NCBI RefSeq assembly: GCF_000247695.1
Contig: NW_004624776.1
Location: 10,251,747 to 10,315,746 of the forward strand
From: Heterocephalus glaber
Lineage: Eukaryota > Chordata > Mammalia > Rodentia > Bathyergidae
Length of the DNA stretch: 64,000 bases
Direction: 5' to 3'
Shown: one piece after another, positions 11,761-23,257 of the stretch
Numbering within the stretch: position 1 is the stretch's first letter
Layout of the letters: the number at the start of each line of letters is the position of its first letter
Translations under genes and position numbers: made by a program
The notes under the pieces: model-generated
What the model saw: only the letters and a program-made list of their open reading frames with translations
Told to the model about the DNA's origin: nothing
The model's database searches: none

Positions 11761-11927
11761 TCCTAAGTCTTACAAGAAGAATAGAAAGAGTATCCATAAA
11801 ACTTTTAGTAGCTTTAGTGTGACTACTTGAAGTATACAAGGAGGCAAAGGTACAGACCGTGTGACGTAATACCAGAGTCTCATTCACAGTGGGTATACGT
11901 GTAACCTAGAAACAAAGATAGGATCTT

Positions 11928-12110
11928 GCCGAGCATGGCAGTATATGCTTGTAATCCCAATTACTAGAGAGGCTGAGACAGAAGTATTTCAAGTACAAGG
12001 CCAGCCTGGGCCACTTACTAAGACCCTTCTCAAAATAAAAAATAAAAAAGGTCTGGGGATGTACCTCAGTGGTAGAATGCATGGATGGATGGATGGATGG
12101 ATGGATAGAA
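11928..12110 (+). mobile_element. B1-ID dimer ending in an ATGG microsatellite
   Basis: B1 half GCCGAGCATGGCAGTATATG ... CTTCTCAAAA, then a truncated ID half GTCTGGGGATGTACCTCAGT running into (ATGG)n at about 12078-12106. The overlapping 60- and 80-codon frames are artefacts. Confidence 0.8.
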
Positions 12111-12401
12111 GAATCTCTCAAGATTGAATATATAAAAATATTTACCACAAACTAAGGTCAATTAAGAAGGAAATTCACACCCAGGTAAATTTAAACTGTA
12201 TCAAGATTTTTCTTAGGAATTTTTAATTTTGTGAGGTTATTTCAATAGAAAGTTATAGTACTAAAATTTGAGTTCATATATCTGAGCCAAGGCTAACTAC
12301 AATTATTTAAATATATTCAACATAAAACATGTTCAATAGTAAGCATCACCACCCATAAAGAGGATAAATTATATAGGTAGTTAGAAATGAAATTATACAC
12401 A

Positions 12402-12484
12402 GGGCCAGGGATTTAGCTCAGTGGTTTCACTGCCTGCTGTGCAAGCACAAGGACCCGAGTTCTATACCTGGTATCAAAAAAAAA
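12402..12484 (+). mobile_element. ID SINE
   Basis: GGGCCAGGGATTTAGCTCAG ... GGTATC-A(n). Flanks GAAATTATACACA and GAAATTAAACACA. Confidence 0.9.
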
Positions 12485-14261
12485 GAAATTAAACACAAAA
12501 TTACTAAAACACCAAATTTAACCACAAAAGGCACAGCTTTATCTCACTTGACACATTTAACAAAATGTTAAAGAATAGAGTAAAATATTCACATGCCAGC
12601 TTGAAGAAAGATATTCTGTGCTTAGTATTATGACAATATTACAACATAACCATTAAGGGTTTACATACAACATTAAATTATAAATAGCACAAAGAAGTAG
12701 AATCATACTAAAGAAACAAATAGTTAAAAGTAAGGGTGCTGAATTAAAATGAACAGATTCTGCTCAAATCAAGTGAAGCTGATTCAAAGGTAAGAATTCT
12801 TAAATGACTTCTTCCATCATATATTACTCAATGTTTAACAACACGAGTATTTCCCTAAGTGTTTAAAGAATCCATTTCATATAATAAAACTGAAGATTTT
12901 CTAATAATAACGATATACATCAAATATAATAGCTTTTTCTCATTACAAATTTCATCTTAACACTCTCTTATAATTTCTAGCTTTTTGGGGGTGAAGGGCT
13001 ACCAGCAGATATTACAACACCTGACATGAACTAACAATCAACAGAACACTGAATCAAATACAGTAACATACAGAAAGTCAGCTTTACAAAATCTATAAGA
13101 ATGAAAATGTATTTAAAATTTCCTGAGTTAAGAAATTCTACTTTTGTATTTTATTACTGTATTAGTTTTTGTCATTTGCTGTTAGAACAACATTTTGGTG
13201 ACATTACATGTAATAACTGCAGTGTAATTAGTTGAATATGCAAAAGACTGAAGTCACAGATAATAAGTTAATTGCCTTCAGGCATCTGAAAAATTCTTAA
13301 AAGTACCTACTTTGAATAAAAGTGAGGAATAATAGAGAAGTAGCCATTGGGGAAATTAACAAGAGTAACCAACAAAATGAAGAAATAAGACAAAAGAAAT
13401 TTCAAAGCTAATTTATGAGGCAAAAGTAGTGTTGTTTCTGGAAGACATAATTCTATTTTTGGAATCCCAAGAGAAACAAACAAAGCAAAGACAAAATTCA
13501 TTAAAGTAAATAAGTACAAAATTAACATATGCCAAGTCAACACTCTCCTAAATACAAACAACTAGTTAGGATAATACTATTTCTGAAAAATGAGAGCCTG
13601 AACAGATGCCCTTCCTTCCTCATTCCCTATCAATGTTATGAATATATGGAACTTTAAGAGAAAGCACAATATTCAAAATCTAAAAATATAGCTGAGATAA
13701 AAACAACAACTACTCTAACAACAAAAACCTAAAGCAAAATTTAAAGCCAAGAGACATACTGTGGAGGTTTGGAGAATCTCAACCTAGGTCAAATATACTG
13801 TCTAAAAAGTTAAGGCTTTAATGATCACATGGGCAAATGAAATGAGTCCATAAAATGTGGAAAATAGAATTGAAACCTCTATGTAAAGTGAAGATTCTCT
13901 GGAAAGGCTGTACAACAGTGCACATAGACCAGAAATTTTCTAACTATTAAGTGTATAGTATCAAGAAAAGGATACCTGCCTGCCAAAGAGAGATGGAAGA
14001 AAAAAGGAAGAGGGTTGGAGGGCTGGGGTGTTTGAGGATATGGGAATGCTGACCCCACGCCTATCCCACGCACTGGTAAGGAAGAGAAAATTCCCATGAG
14101 ACTCTATGTTATAGGAATACCAATGAGAAATTAACATATAGATTTTGACTTGTTCTGGCAAAACCCCTGGATACCTAGATGAAGCAAACACCTAACTGTT
14201 CTGATAAACACTTTCACAAACCTAGAACATATAGGTAATCTCTCCCCAAAATAAGCCTACT

Positions 14262-14455
14262 GGCTGGCACAAGACTGTAATCTTAGCTAGTCAGAAAGTT
14301 GAGGCAGGAGGATCTCAAATTCAAGGTCAGCTTGGGTAACTTAATGAGACCCGGTCTCAAGAAAACAGAAAGGCCTGGGGACATATTCCAGAGGTAGAGC
14401 ATTTGCATAGCATGCACAAGGCCTTGGGTTCAATCCCTAGCACCACACCCAAAAA
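14262..14455 (+). mobile_element. Complete B1-ID dimeric SINE
   Basis: B1 half TGGCTGGCACAAGACTGTAA ... CCCGGTCTCAAG, then ID half GGCCTGGGGACATATTCCAG ... TTCAATCCCTAGCACC. The ID half has the CAGCACC end rather than the GGTACC end of the monomers, marking it as an older family. Confidence 0.85.
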
Positions 14456-14689
14456 AGCAACATGCACCATACCCACAAAGAGAATTAGCACCCTACCTAC
14501 AAAGAACCTTGTATAACAGAATAATGTAACAGAGGTTATAACATATTATTACTGCTAAAATGATGAAAGATGACAAAAGTATCAAACATCACAAAAGAAC
14601 AACTTTTTGAAACAGAGCAAACTAGGCTCTTTAAGAGTAAAAATTATAAGCATTAACATTAAAGGAAAAACCCCTCAACAAAATAGATA

Positions 14690-14892
14690 CAGTGGTATCT
14701 CAGTTCATGGATGTTTTTGTTTGTGAACAATTTGGTTCACAAATAAAAGCATTTGGCAAAATTTTGTTTTTGTTTGCAAACTCTACATCAGGTGGCAAAC
14801 ATGACCTTGGCCATCTTTCCTGCACAAATGCAAATATGGCCATCTTTTCTAAAATCGTGGAACAAATTAAGTTCATGAACCGAGGTACAGTG
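14690..14892. mobile_element. Tc1/mariner (Tigger-like) MITE
   Basis: It starts CAGTGGTATCTCAGTTCATG directly after a TA. It ends CATGAACCGAGGTACAGTG, whose reverse complement CACTGTACCTCGGTTCATG matches the start except for a small deletion. Length is about 203 bp. The right-hand TA has been lost. A 70-codon open frame inside it has no recognisable product. Confidence 0.65.
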
Positions 14893-15185
14893 AAAAAGAG
14901 CTGAGGAAATCAAACTTCGAAAATATGAAAGAGTGGTTAAGAGACATAAAAGATATGCAACATACCACATCTACGTTGCATCATATAAATATTCAAAAAT
15001 TACTTCAAAAGTCATCAAAATCTAAAAGTAAGAAATAAAAACCTTAAACATAGATATAAGCCTTCAGGACCTCTAGTTAAGCCATGGTTTAACATACAAC
15101 AAAAATTTAAACTTTCTGTACTTCACAGGAAGCTATCAAGAAAGAAAAAAGGGAACACAAGAATGCATAACATATCTGCAAATTT

Positions 15186-15349
15186 AGCCACAGGTGGTGG
15201 TGCATGCCTGTAATCCCAGCACTCCAGAGGCCAAGGAAGGAGGCAGGAGGATTGGCCATGAGTTCAAGGCCAGCCTGGGATACACAGTGAGCTCAAGGCA
15301 GCTTGAACTACACAGTGAGACCAAAAAAAAAAAAAAAAAAAAAAAAAAT
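15186..15349 (+). mobile_element. B1 SINE with internal duplication
   Basis: GCCACAGGTGGTGGTGCATG, two successive AAGGCCAGCCTGGGATACAC / AAGGCAGCTTGAACTACAC units, and a long poly(A) at 15323-15348. Confidence 0.9.
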
Positions 15350-15354
15350 TTTTA

Positions 15355-16240
15355 AATCTGAAAATTCAATAAAGGTCTAATATGCACGATATGAAGAAAA
15401 TTCTTACAACTTTATAAAACAAACTGCCTTAAAAACTGAGCAAAGAATTTGAACAAAATTTCTCTGAAGATATAAATGGCAATAAGTACATGAAAAGAAA
15501 CTCAATATCATTAGTACCAGGGATATGAAAACCAAAACCACAATGACATACCTAATTCCATACCCACTAAGATGGCTATAAACAAAAACATGGATGATAA
15601 TAAGCATTAGGTGAGGGAAGGGGGATACAGGAACTCTCAAATATTGCTGGCAGAATTGATAGATGGTGCAGTCTCCTTGGAAAACTGTTTAGCAGTTCCT
15701 CAAATTGTTAAACATCTCACCCAACAGACATGAAAACCTGTACACACAAAAAGTTATACATGAATGTTCACAGCAGCATTACGCCTAACTGCCAAAAAGT
15801 AGAAACAATCCACATGTCTATCAATTGATAAATGGGTAAACAAAATGGTACACCCATACAGTAGAATATTATTCATCCATAAAAAGGAAAGAAATGACAC
15901 ATTCTACAACATGGATGAACCTGGATAACATTAAATGAAAGAAGTCAAACACAAAAAAGTAACATATTATGTGACTCTATTTATATGAAATGTCCAGAAT
16001 AGACAAATCTATGATGTCAGAAAGTAGATTAGTGGTTTTCCATGACTAGGGAAAGAAGACTACGGGGAATGACTGCTAACCAGTAAAAAGTTTCCCTTCC
16101 CGGTAAAGAAAATGTGGAATTAGTGGTGATACTTCCTTGATTTTTTTGAATACACTATAATCTACTGAACTGTACTGTACAGTTTTAAAGAATGAATTTT
16201 GTGATGTATGAATTATATCTCAACAAAAAATAATTATTCA
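15355..16240 (+). mobile_element. L1 ORF2 3' end and 3'UTR, sense
   Basis: Contains ATGGCAATAAGTACATGAAAA, CACTAAGATGGCTATAAAC, TTGGAAAACTGTTTAGCAG and GAATATTATTCATCCATAAA, all typical of L1 ORF2 ends. The frame is broken by many stops. Confidence 0.8.
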
Positions 16241-16429
16241 AATATTGAAGGAAGAATGGGGTCTAACCTGAACTAATCTAAAATCAGAATGCTAGTTCAA
16301 TTAATAAAAATTAGCCACATTAATTATATCTGTGTGGAAAAGTAATCACTGAATAGCCAGGAAAATTATGAATCAAAGAAAAAACAAAAAAAATTAGAAA
16401 AAAATAAAAAGTGGAATAATAACAGTAAT

Positions 16430-17160
16430 CAGATGTCTAGAAAGTGATCAAAACTACAGAAATAAAGATGTTTGATAGAGGCTGGTATGAACAGATCAAT
16501 GCAATAGAGCAGGGCACCAAAACTGACCTCATATTCACATAAAAGTATGACAGAGATGGTATATCAAACTTCAGAGGAAAAGACAAACTACTCAATAGTC
16601 ACATGCGACAACTCGCTAGGCATCACTAAATATGGAATGAAGAAAGACATGAACATGGTTATTTAGAAAAATCAATAAAAATGAATCTCCTTTGCATTTA
16701 TTGCACTCACATAAATTTCAGATGACTATTTGGACTGAAAATTTAAATACATATTTAAATTTTAAAATTTCTACAGGATAATAAAAAAAGATGTTCGAAA
16801 CATTTAATAAAAGGCTAGTCTGCATAATATACAGGTCTTAAAATCATTAAGAAAATAGAAAGCACTCAGTGGTACTGCATCTGCCTCACAAGTGCAAGGT
16901 CCTGAGTTCAATCCTTTGTGGTGGTGGTGGGGGGGATAGAAAGCAGCCAATAGAAAATGGGCAAATTATACAAGTAGTCAATTGCACATGTACTGGTAGA
17001 GATGCAAGTTAAAACTAATTTATCATTGGTCTCTTATGTTAGCATAAAGTTTAATTAGACCATTATTAAAAAGGGTGTTTGACAGAGATACTGCCAATGC
17101 ACTTCTGACACCTTTTAAAAGGCAATTTAGTGATAACTATTAGCTAACACTTTTCATTGT
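16430..17160 (+). mobile_element. L1 ORF2 fragment, sense, hosting an ID SINE
   Basis: Diverged ORF2 text (GATCAATGCAATAGAGCAGG, AGCCAATAGAAAATGGGCAA) runs on both sides of a truncated ID SINE at 16862-16920. Not translatable. Confidence 0.65.
16862..16920 (+). mobile_element. 5'-truncated ID SINE
   Basis: CACTCAGTGGTACTGCATCT ... GAGTTCAATCC, followed by a GTG/G-rich tract instead of poly(A). ATAGAAAGCA occurs on both sides. Confidence 0.75.
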
Positions 17161-17469
17161 TAGGATAATATTAAACAATTCAAATAAACAAAGTCATAAA
17201 ATTAAAAACTCCATAAAAGTAAAAATTTTTGTCTTGTTCACCTGTGGCTCACTAGAAGTCACCGAATTAATGCCTCATGAAAGGTTATTTTTAAAGCCAT
17301 TTCAAGGAATAAAGTAATATTTTCTTCTATCAGAAGCAAAGAGTGCCCTTTCAGAAAAAAACACATCTAAGATTGTAGAGTGAAGATTTTCCAGAATTGA
17401 AAAGCATTAAAAATATTCCTTTTAAAATCAAGAACAAGACAAAAAAATGTTAAGTAGACTACATCTATG

Positions 17470-17835
17470 TAACTTCATAGTAAGAAGCAGTACCCCACAC
17501 AAGACAACAGAAAAAAATACTGCAAGGGAAAACTAAAACTATCATTTGCAGAAAATATAATTTTACAAATACAATAATCCACAAAATATTAGAAATAAAG
17601 TATCAAGGTTCAAAATCACAAAAGTTAACCACATTGCCTACATACTACAAAATGATTAGAAAAATTCTGTTCTTTTAAAAACACCAAAAAAAAAAAAAAC
17701 CAAAGACATCAATTATAATACTGGTAAATACTACATGACATCTAAGAATAAATCTAACAAAATATGAGTAAGACCTGAACAAAGAAAATTATAAAATTTC
17801 ATGGAAAATTTAAGTTAATTTACTAAAGACAATTT
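17470..17835 (+). mobile_element. L1 ORF2 fragment, sense
   Basis: Contains the ORF2 blocks TATCATTTGCAGAAAATATA, AAGAATAAATCTAACAAAAT and TGAGTAAGACCTGAACAAAG. It represents a more 5' part of ORF2 than the piece at 16430-17160, so the fragments are not collinear and are rearranged or independent insertions. Confidence 0.65.
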
Positions 17836-18075
17836 GAAAAAAAAGACACGGACCCAGGTTCAGACAGGAGACAATAGTGTAAAGATGAGGATTCCCTTCA
17901 AATTCTCTGAAAGTTCAATACAACTTCATGGATTCATGTTTCCAAAGCTGCTTCCTACCCCAGAATATCATCAACAGCCCTCCTTGCCAACACCAAATCC
18001 TCTAAACTATATCATAGTAAAATTCTAGTTCATCCTTCTGAAATATCTTTTTACTCAATAAAGACTTTCTTGATA

Positions 18076-18161
18076 GGCTGGGGAGTTAGCTCAGTGATTC
18101 TGCCGCCTGCCTTGCAAGCACAAGGTCCCAAGTTCAATCCCTGGTACAAAAAAAAAAAAAC
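18076..18161 (+). mobile_element. ID SINE
   Basis: GGCTGGGGAGTTAGCTCAGT ... CCTGGTAC-A(n). Flanks ACTTTCTTGAT and ACTCTCTTGAT. A plus frame at 18070-18393 starts in it and is not a gene. Confidence 0.9.
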
Positions 18162-18697
18162 TCTCTTGATACCCACACTTGGAAATGATTCTCATGATTT
18201 TATTCTTGACCTTTTGTTGCAAATACCACATGTAATTCAACTATTTATAGGGAAGAAATACACCTTAAATCTTAGTATTCCCATCTACACATGTCAATGG
18301 CACGATACCAGCACTAAAACAATTCTGTTGAAAAGAAATGGGTGTAGAGGTGAAGTTCTCCATTTTTCTGGTAACAACAACCAAAATGCCTAAATATAGC
18401 AATAGTCATGACCATAAAATTATCAGGAATAACAAATACCATTCACCAGAAGTACTGAGTATAACAAAAAGTTGGGGAGAGGAGAAAAGTAAATGATGAT
18501 GTATTAAGCAGCTCAGATGTCAATCATCACTATAAAAGAAAGAGCAATTTGTAAGAATCAGGAGTAAAGGATATTCTCCTGACAGAGATAAGTCTGATTA
18601 TTCAAATATTACTGCTTGCAGATTACTACAGCCTGGATAAATCCAGGTTACACTAAAATTTTAGCAAAACCTCAACAACCAAACTAAATCCTCAATA

Positions 18698-18759
18698 GGC
18701 CTGGGCATATAGCTCAGTGGCACTGTCCTGAGTCCAATACCTAGTACCAAAAAAAAAAA
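18698..18759 (+). mobile_element. Internally deleted ID SINE
   Basis: A-box part CATATAGCTCAGTGG joins directly to TCCTGAGTCCAATACC, losing the middle. Flanks AATCCTCAATA and AATCCTCTATA. Confidence 0.8.
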
Positions 18760-19903
18760 TCCTCTATAATACATTATCATGCCTGACTACACTGAAGAGA
18801 ACGGTTTAGATTAAAAATTGTAACTATATCTTATTTTTGACAGATGAACTCGAATTAGGTACAAACAGGAAGCATTATCTTTTTAACACCAGAACCAATA
18901 CTTAGGGCTATATCCAAGAGAAAATCATACACCATACACAGTTAAAGCTCCAAACACACACACTATGTTTATATCCCTATATTCTAACAGGTTTTTAACA
19001 TGTTAGACATTAATACATTCTCTAACTTGACTTTTGTGATGATAAATCAAGGTATAGATACAAAAAGTCAACTCCCAAGTTGAGTTCTGAGCACTCTTTC
19101 CCCCACTTGCTATTTGAGTGCTTCAGAGACAAGCTAAGTTTCTTAGTTCATCTCTATCACCAGCTCTTAGCAGAAGGAATTGAGTTAAGGACAATTAAAA
19201 GTCAGAATGCCATAGAGATATTTATAATTGTTACAGCCAATCAAGGGCAGCCTGAAGTATCTATTGGAAAGACTGAAGTAAAATATTAAAAAGTTAACAG
19301 AATAATGTCACAAATCCACTGAGCTTTCCCGGCACTGATGATTACTATATAAGTAATGGTGTTTACAACCTAATCCTTAATGTTCCTCAGTAAATTTAGT
19401 AACAAAGAGCCTTCACTGGAGGTTCCCAGGACCACCCCACATTCAGAAATTCACTGGAATTCACAATACTCAGCACATGGTTGTGCTCATGGCTAAGATT
19501 TACTGCAGCAATAGAGTAAGCACATACAGCCAGATCTCAAGAGAAAATGACACAGATATAGGAATTCATAGAGAATCTATAGGAATCATACAGAGCTTCC
19601 TAATGCACTCTCCCCTTCACGAAGAGTCCCATAGAGGATACTTTGCCATCTAGTAACCTGCACCATTTATCTGCTTGGAGAATCACATTAGCAACTATGT
19701 TCAAGGTTTTTATTTTAGACTGGTTACATAGGCACCACCTACCTAGCACACACCACAATTTCAAACTTCTAGAAGGAAAGTAAGTGTGCAACATAAAGCA
19801 CACTGTTTGCATAAATAATTTAGGCCAAGTAAATCACCTAACTGAATCAATTAAGGAATACTGTGGACTCTCAGATACTAGCAAGAGCCAACTTTACAAG
19901 CAC

Positions 19904-20013
19904 TTTTTTTTTCTACTTTTCTTTTTTGGTACTGGGAATCGAACCCAGGGCCTCATGCTTGCCAGGCAGGCACTGCACTGCTGAGCTGCGCCACTGAGCT
20001 ACATTCCTGGCCC
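19904..20013 (-). mobile_element. ID SINE with a small internal duplication
   Basis: T-rich head, GGTACTGGGAATCGAACCC ... CCACTGAGCTACATTCCTGG. The CACTG-CTGAGCT segment is present twice. Confidence 0.85.
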
Positions 20014-20253
20014 CACAAACACACATGTTTAAGGATAGCAGGCTTTGGTCAATTAGCTCATTTCTGCAGATACTTTGAACTGTCTCCAGTACAGTCACTA
20101 TTTTTCATAATTCTGCACTGAAGTAAATATTGCTATAGCGACAAAGAAGGGCAAATATTTTTCTTTTCTGACAGCATGGCTTAAAGAAGGAGGGGAAAAA
20201 AGTAAAGTAACAAGTCCTTAAATTATGGCAATGAATTTATGTTGATTCCATTA

Positions 20254-20371
20254 CTTTTTTTTTGAGATAGGGCCTGACTGTGTAGTCCAGGCTGGGGTTG
20301 AACTTATGGTGATTCTCCTACCTCAGCCTCCCGACTGCTGGGATTTCAGGCATGTGCCATCATGCCCAGCT
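20254..20371 (-). mobile_element. B1 SINE
   Basis: TTTTGAGATAGGGCCTGACT ... CTGCTGGGATTTCAGGCATG, the reverse complement of a B1 monomer. Confidence 0.88.
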
Positions 20372-20955
20372 TGATTCCACTACATTTATCCAATTTAGAA
20401 AAGAGTTACATATATTAGTGATGTATATTCCATGGCTGAGAAATGTAGCAAGATAAATAAAATGTAATTCATATAGGAAGGATCTGAAATTGTGTGTTTC
20501 ATCAATAATATCTCTAATATCTGAGCTACCTAAACACAGACACAAATGAAATATGTTATACTGTAAAATAAAATTTCAGCTATTAACAGTGAACAGAAAA
20601 GACAATAGTCAGGAAAGGTCACATTTTAAATTTTGACATACTAAAATATAAAGGTTATTCAAAAGTTCACTTATTTAAACATTCAGAGTATATGAAAAAA
20701 ACCCTCTACTCTTTGTTAATAATTCTTGTACTTTTAAAGCAACCCTGAAGATAACAGCTATGATTTGGTGTGTGCATTATAAAAAGATACTCTTAATTTC
20801 AACAGCTTAAAAAATACTTTCAGCTATTGTCACAGAAATTCTAGTTCTGCAAAGTATCCTAAAGAAATAATCCTAAAAGTACCTAGAAATATAATTAAAA
20901 TAAATGTATATACACATAAAACATATGCATATATGTTGTTTTTTAAAAGCTAACA

Positions 20956-21045
20956 CTAGCTGTGGAAGTAGCTCAATGGTAGAGTTCCTACCTACTATGT
21001 GTTAAGGCTCCAGGTTCTATTCCTACCATTACATCAAAAGAGAAA
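20956..21045 (+). mobile_element. Diverged ID SINE
   Basis: AGCTGTGGAAGTAGCTCAAT ... CCAGGTTCTATTCCTACC then an A-rich tail. An older copy. Confidence 0.65.
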
Positions 21046-21722
21046 AAATAAATTAAAAAAAGAGAAAGAGGAGGACTTTTAAAAAATAACACTGTGATTC
21101 ATATTTTTAATAGATAAAGCTGTTTTTTTAAAGACCGATAACCTAAATGGTACAGAAAACACTGTCAATCAAATGAAATTTATTAAAGTGGTAGAAATGG
21201 TTGGAGGGGAACACAAAAATAAATGATGATTCATGATGTGCAACTGAACTTTTTGCCACAATACAATTACTTAATCCAGCTAGGAAATATAGTAATGTTG
21301 TTTGAAAACTTAATAATTTTACCTAAAATAAATGGATTTCTCAAGTAATCTTCAGTATGTATTTGTTTAAGCAAATTAAAACTATCATTATCAACTTGGA
21401 ATAAATTTAAAAATCCTAAATTTAGAAACCCTTAGTCAATGTTTCCATTCACAATAATCACCACATAGTTATTGTATCTTTTATCAAAGAATTATACATA
21501 AGAACAGAATTTATGAATTTATCAATAGTTTGAAGAGAATGTTTTAAAATGTCCAATTTTAAGCCAGAAGTAGTTCAAGTTTTTCCTTTCTTTTTTACAA
21601 ATTAAAAACTAGACATACTTTAGTGGTTTGATGGTCAACACAGAGAGAAATGAGGCTTAATTCAGGTTGTTTAAATGCTAATCCAGCTTTGTAGATACCA
21701 TCATGCTATTGAACTTAACTTA

Positions 21723-21812
21723 GGGGCTGGGGATTTAGCTCAGTGGTTTCGAAGCCTGCTGCGCAAGGACCACAGTTCGATCCCCGGTACCAAAAAAAAA
21801 AAAAAAAAAAGA
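21723..21812 (+). mobile_element. ID SINE
   Basis: GGGGCTGGGGATTTAGCTCA ... CAGTTCGATCCCCGGTACC-A(n). Flanks GAACTTAACTTAG and GAATTTAACTTAA. Confidence 0.92.
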
Positions 21813-23175
21813 CAAAGAATTTAACTTAACCTTAAATCTTAGTGGTTATGTAAAATAATGAACTTAGGAGGGAAAGTTACAATACAAAGGGAAATGTGAT
21901 TAAATGCAGAACTGCTAAATTTCAAACAAATCCTAAAGTGTCAAAAGTATAAGGTATGACGGACAAGCTCAAAACATTTATCTATGAGTTTCTGGCTTTC
22001 TGCAATAAGCCTAAAAAGCATATGGTCAGTCCTAGAGATTTAGGTCCTCTGAAAATAAACAAGTTACTATGAAGCTATGTATAACTGGTATAGGTAAGAA
22101 TGATTCAAAGGACTTTCGAATTTAAAGACTTAGATAGAATTTAGTGTTTTTCAACAATCCTAGCAATATGAATAAATGTTCAGATTTTTCCCTTATTGAA
22201 ATTTAAAGAATTTTTGAATCTGAAGTTTTTCTCCACAAAAAGGATACTTTAACTTGATGGCATACATTTAATTAAAAACAGCATCTTAAAATCCAGGAAT
22301 ACAATAAGTTTTAATTACAGTTTTGGTCACTTTTCTGCCCAGTGACACTAATGGCAATAATCTTTCAAGATCCTGCCATCAAGATTTTTTTTAAATGTTG
22401 CTAGTTTACTAAATTTTAAATTGAGTACATCTTACCATCTCATTTAAGACAACAAATCAAGTGAGAAAAAGAAATTTTAAAAGTGGACACAAGTAAAGAT
22501 ACAACTGGGACGAGCATCATCAGGCATGTGTGTTACCCTAATTGTGGGTCCAATCCCAGAACTGACTATGCAAAATAAAACAAATCACCCCACAATCCAA
22601 AAATATCAACAAAACTAGTAACCAAAAGCTAATACTAGCCTCTACTTCATTTCCCATAGTAATTTCACTGTTCATTCAAATTCAGCTTTGCAAATAATTG
22701 AAAGTAGTTAAAAATATTCCTATTCAAGACAATCACACTTAATAAGATCAATAACCATACAACTAATGAACCCAAAGTGGAATGGTACATAAGCTCACTT
22801 CTCTAAAGTCCAATTTTTCAAAGTGAATGTTGGATAACTATTCATACCTCAGCCTAAAAAGATAAAACGTAGAAGATCTATACAAATACTGGCTAGGTAG
22901 ATTTCCATTATTCCTATACATTTTAAATCATACTACAAAATAACTAAAGTAAAATCAGTATTTATCCCATAGCCTGTTTTTAAAAGTCTTCAAAAAGATA
23001 ATACAAAGTATTCGTATATAATTACTTTTGGCCTAGAAAATTATAAAGGTATTTTCTTTCTATAGCATCTTAAATCCCAGGTTTCAGATTTTAAAAGCCA
23101 TTTAATTAAAAATTAATCTCACTTCCTCAAAGACTGATATAAATACTATAAAGTTTTAAATAAAAATTATTGTTA

Positions 23176-23257
23176 GGGCCAGGGATTAAGCTCAGTGGTG
23201 CCACGTCTGCCTCGCAGGCAGCAAGGTCCTGAGTTTGATCCCTGGTACAAAAAAAAA
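23176..23257 (+). mobile_element. ID SINE with perfect target duplication
   Basis: GGGCCAGGGATTAAGCTCAG ... CCCTGGTAC-A(n). AAAAATTATTGTTA occurs exactly on both sides. Confidence 0.92.

Noticed and set aside
22503..22585. Possible very old ID-like SINE (GGGTCCAATCCCAGAACTG)
   Set aside because: Only the B-box-like part is convincing; the A-box half and tail are too diverged to support it.
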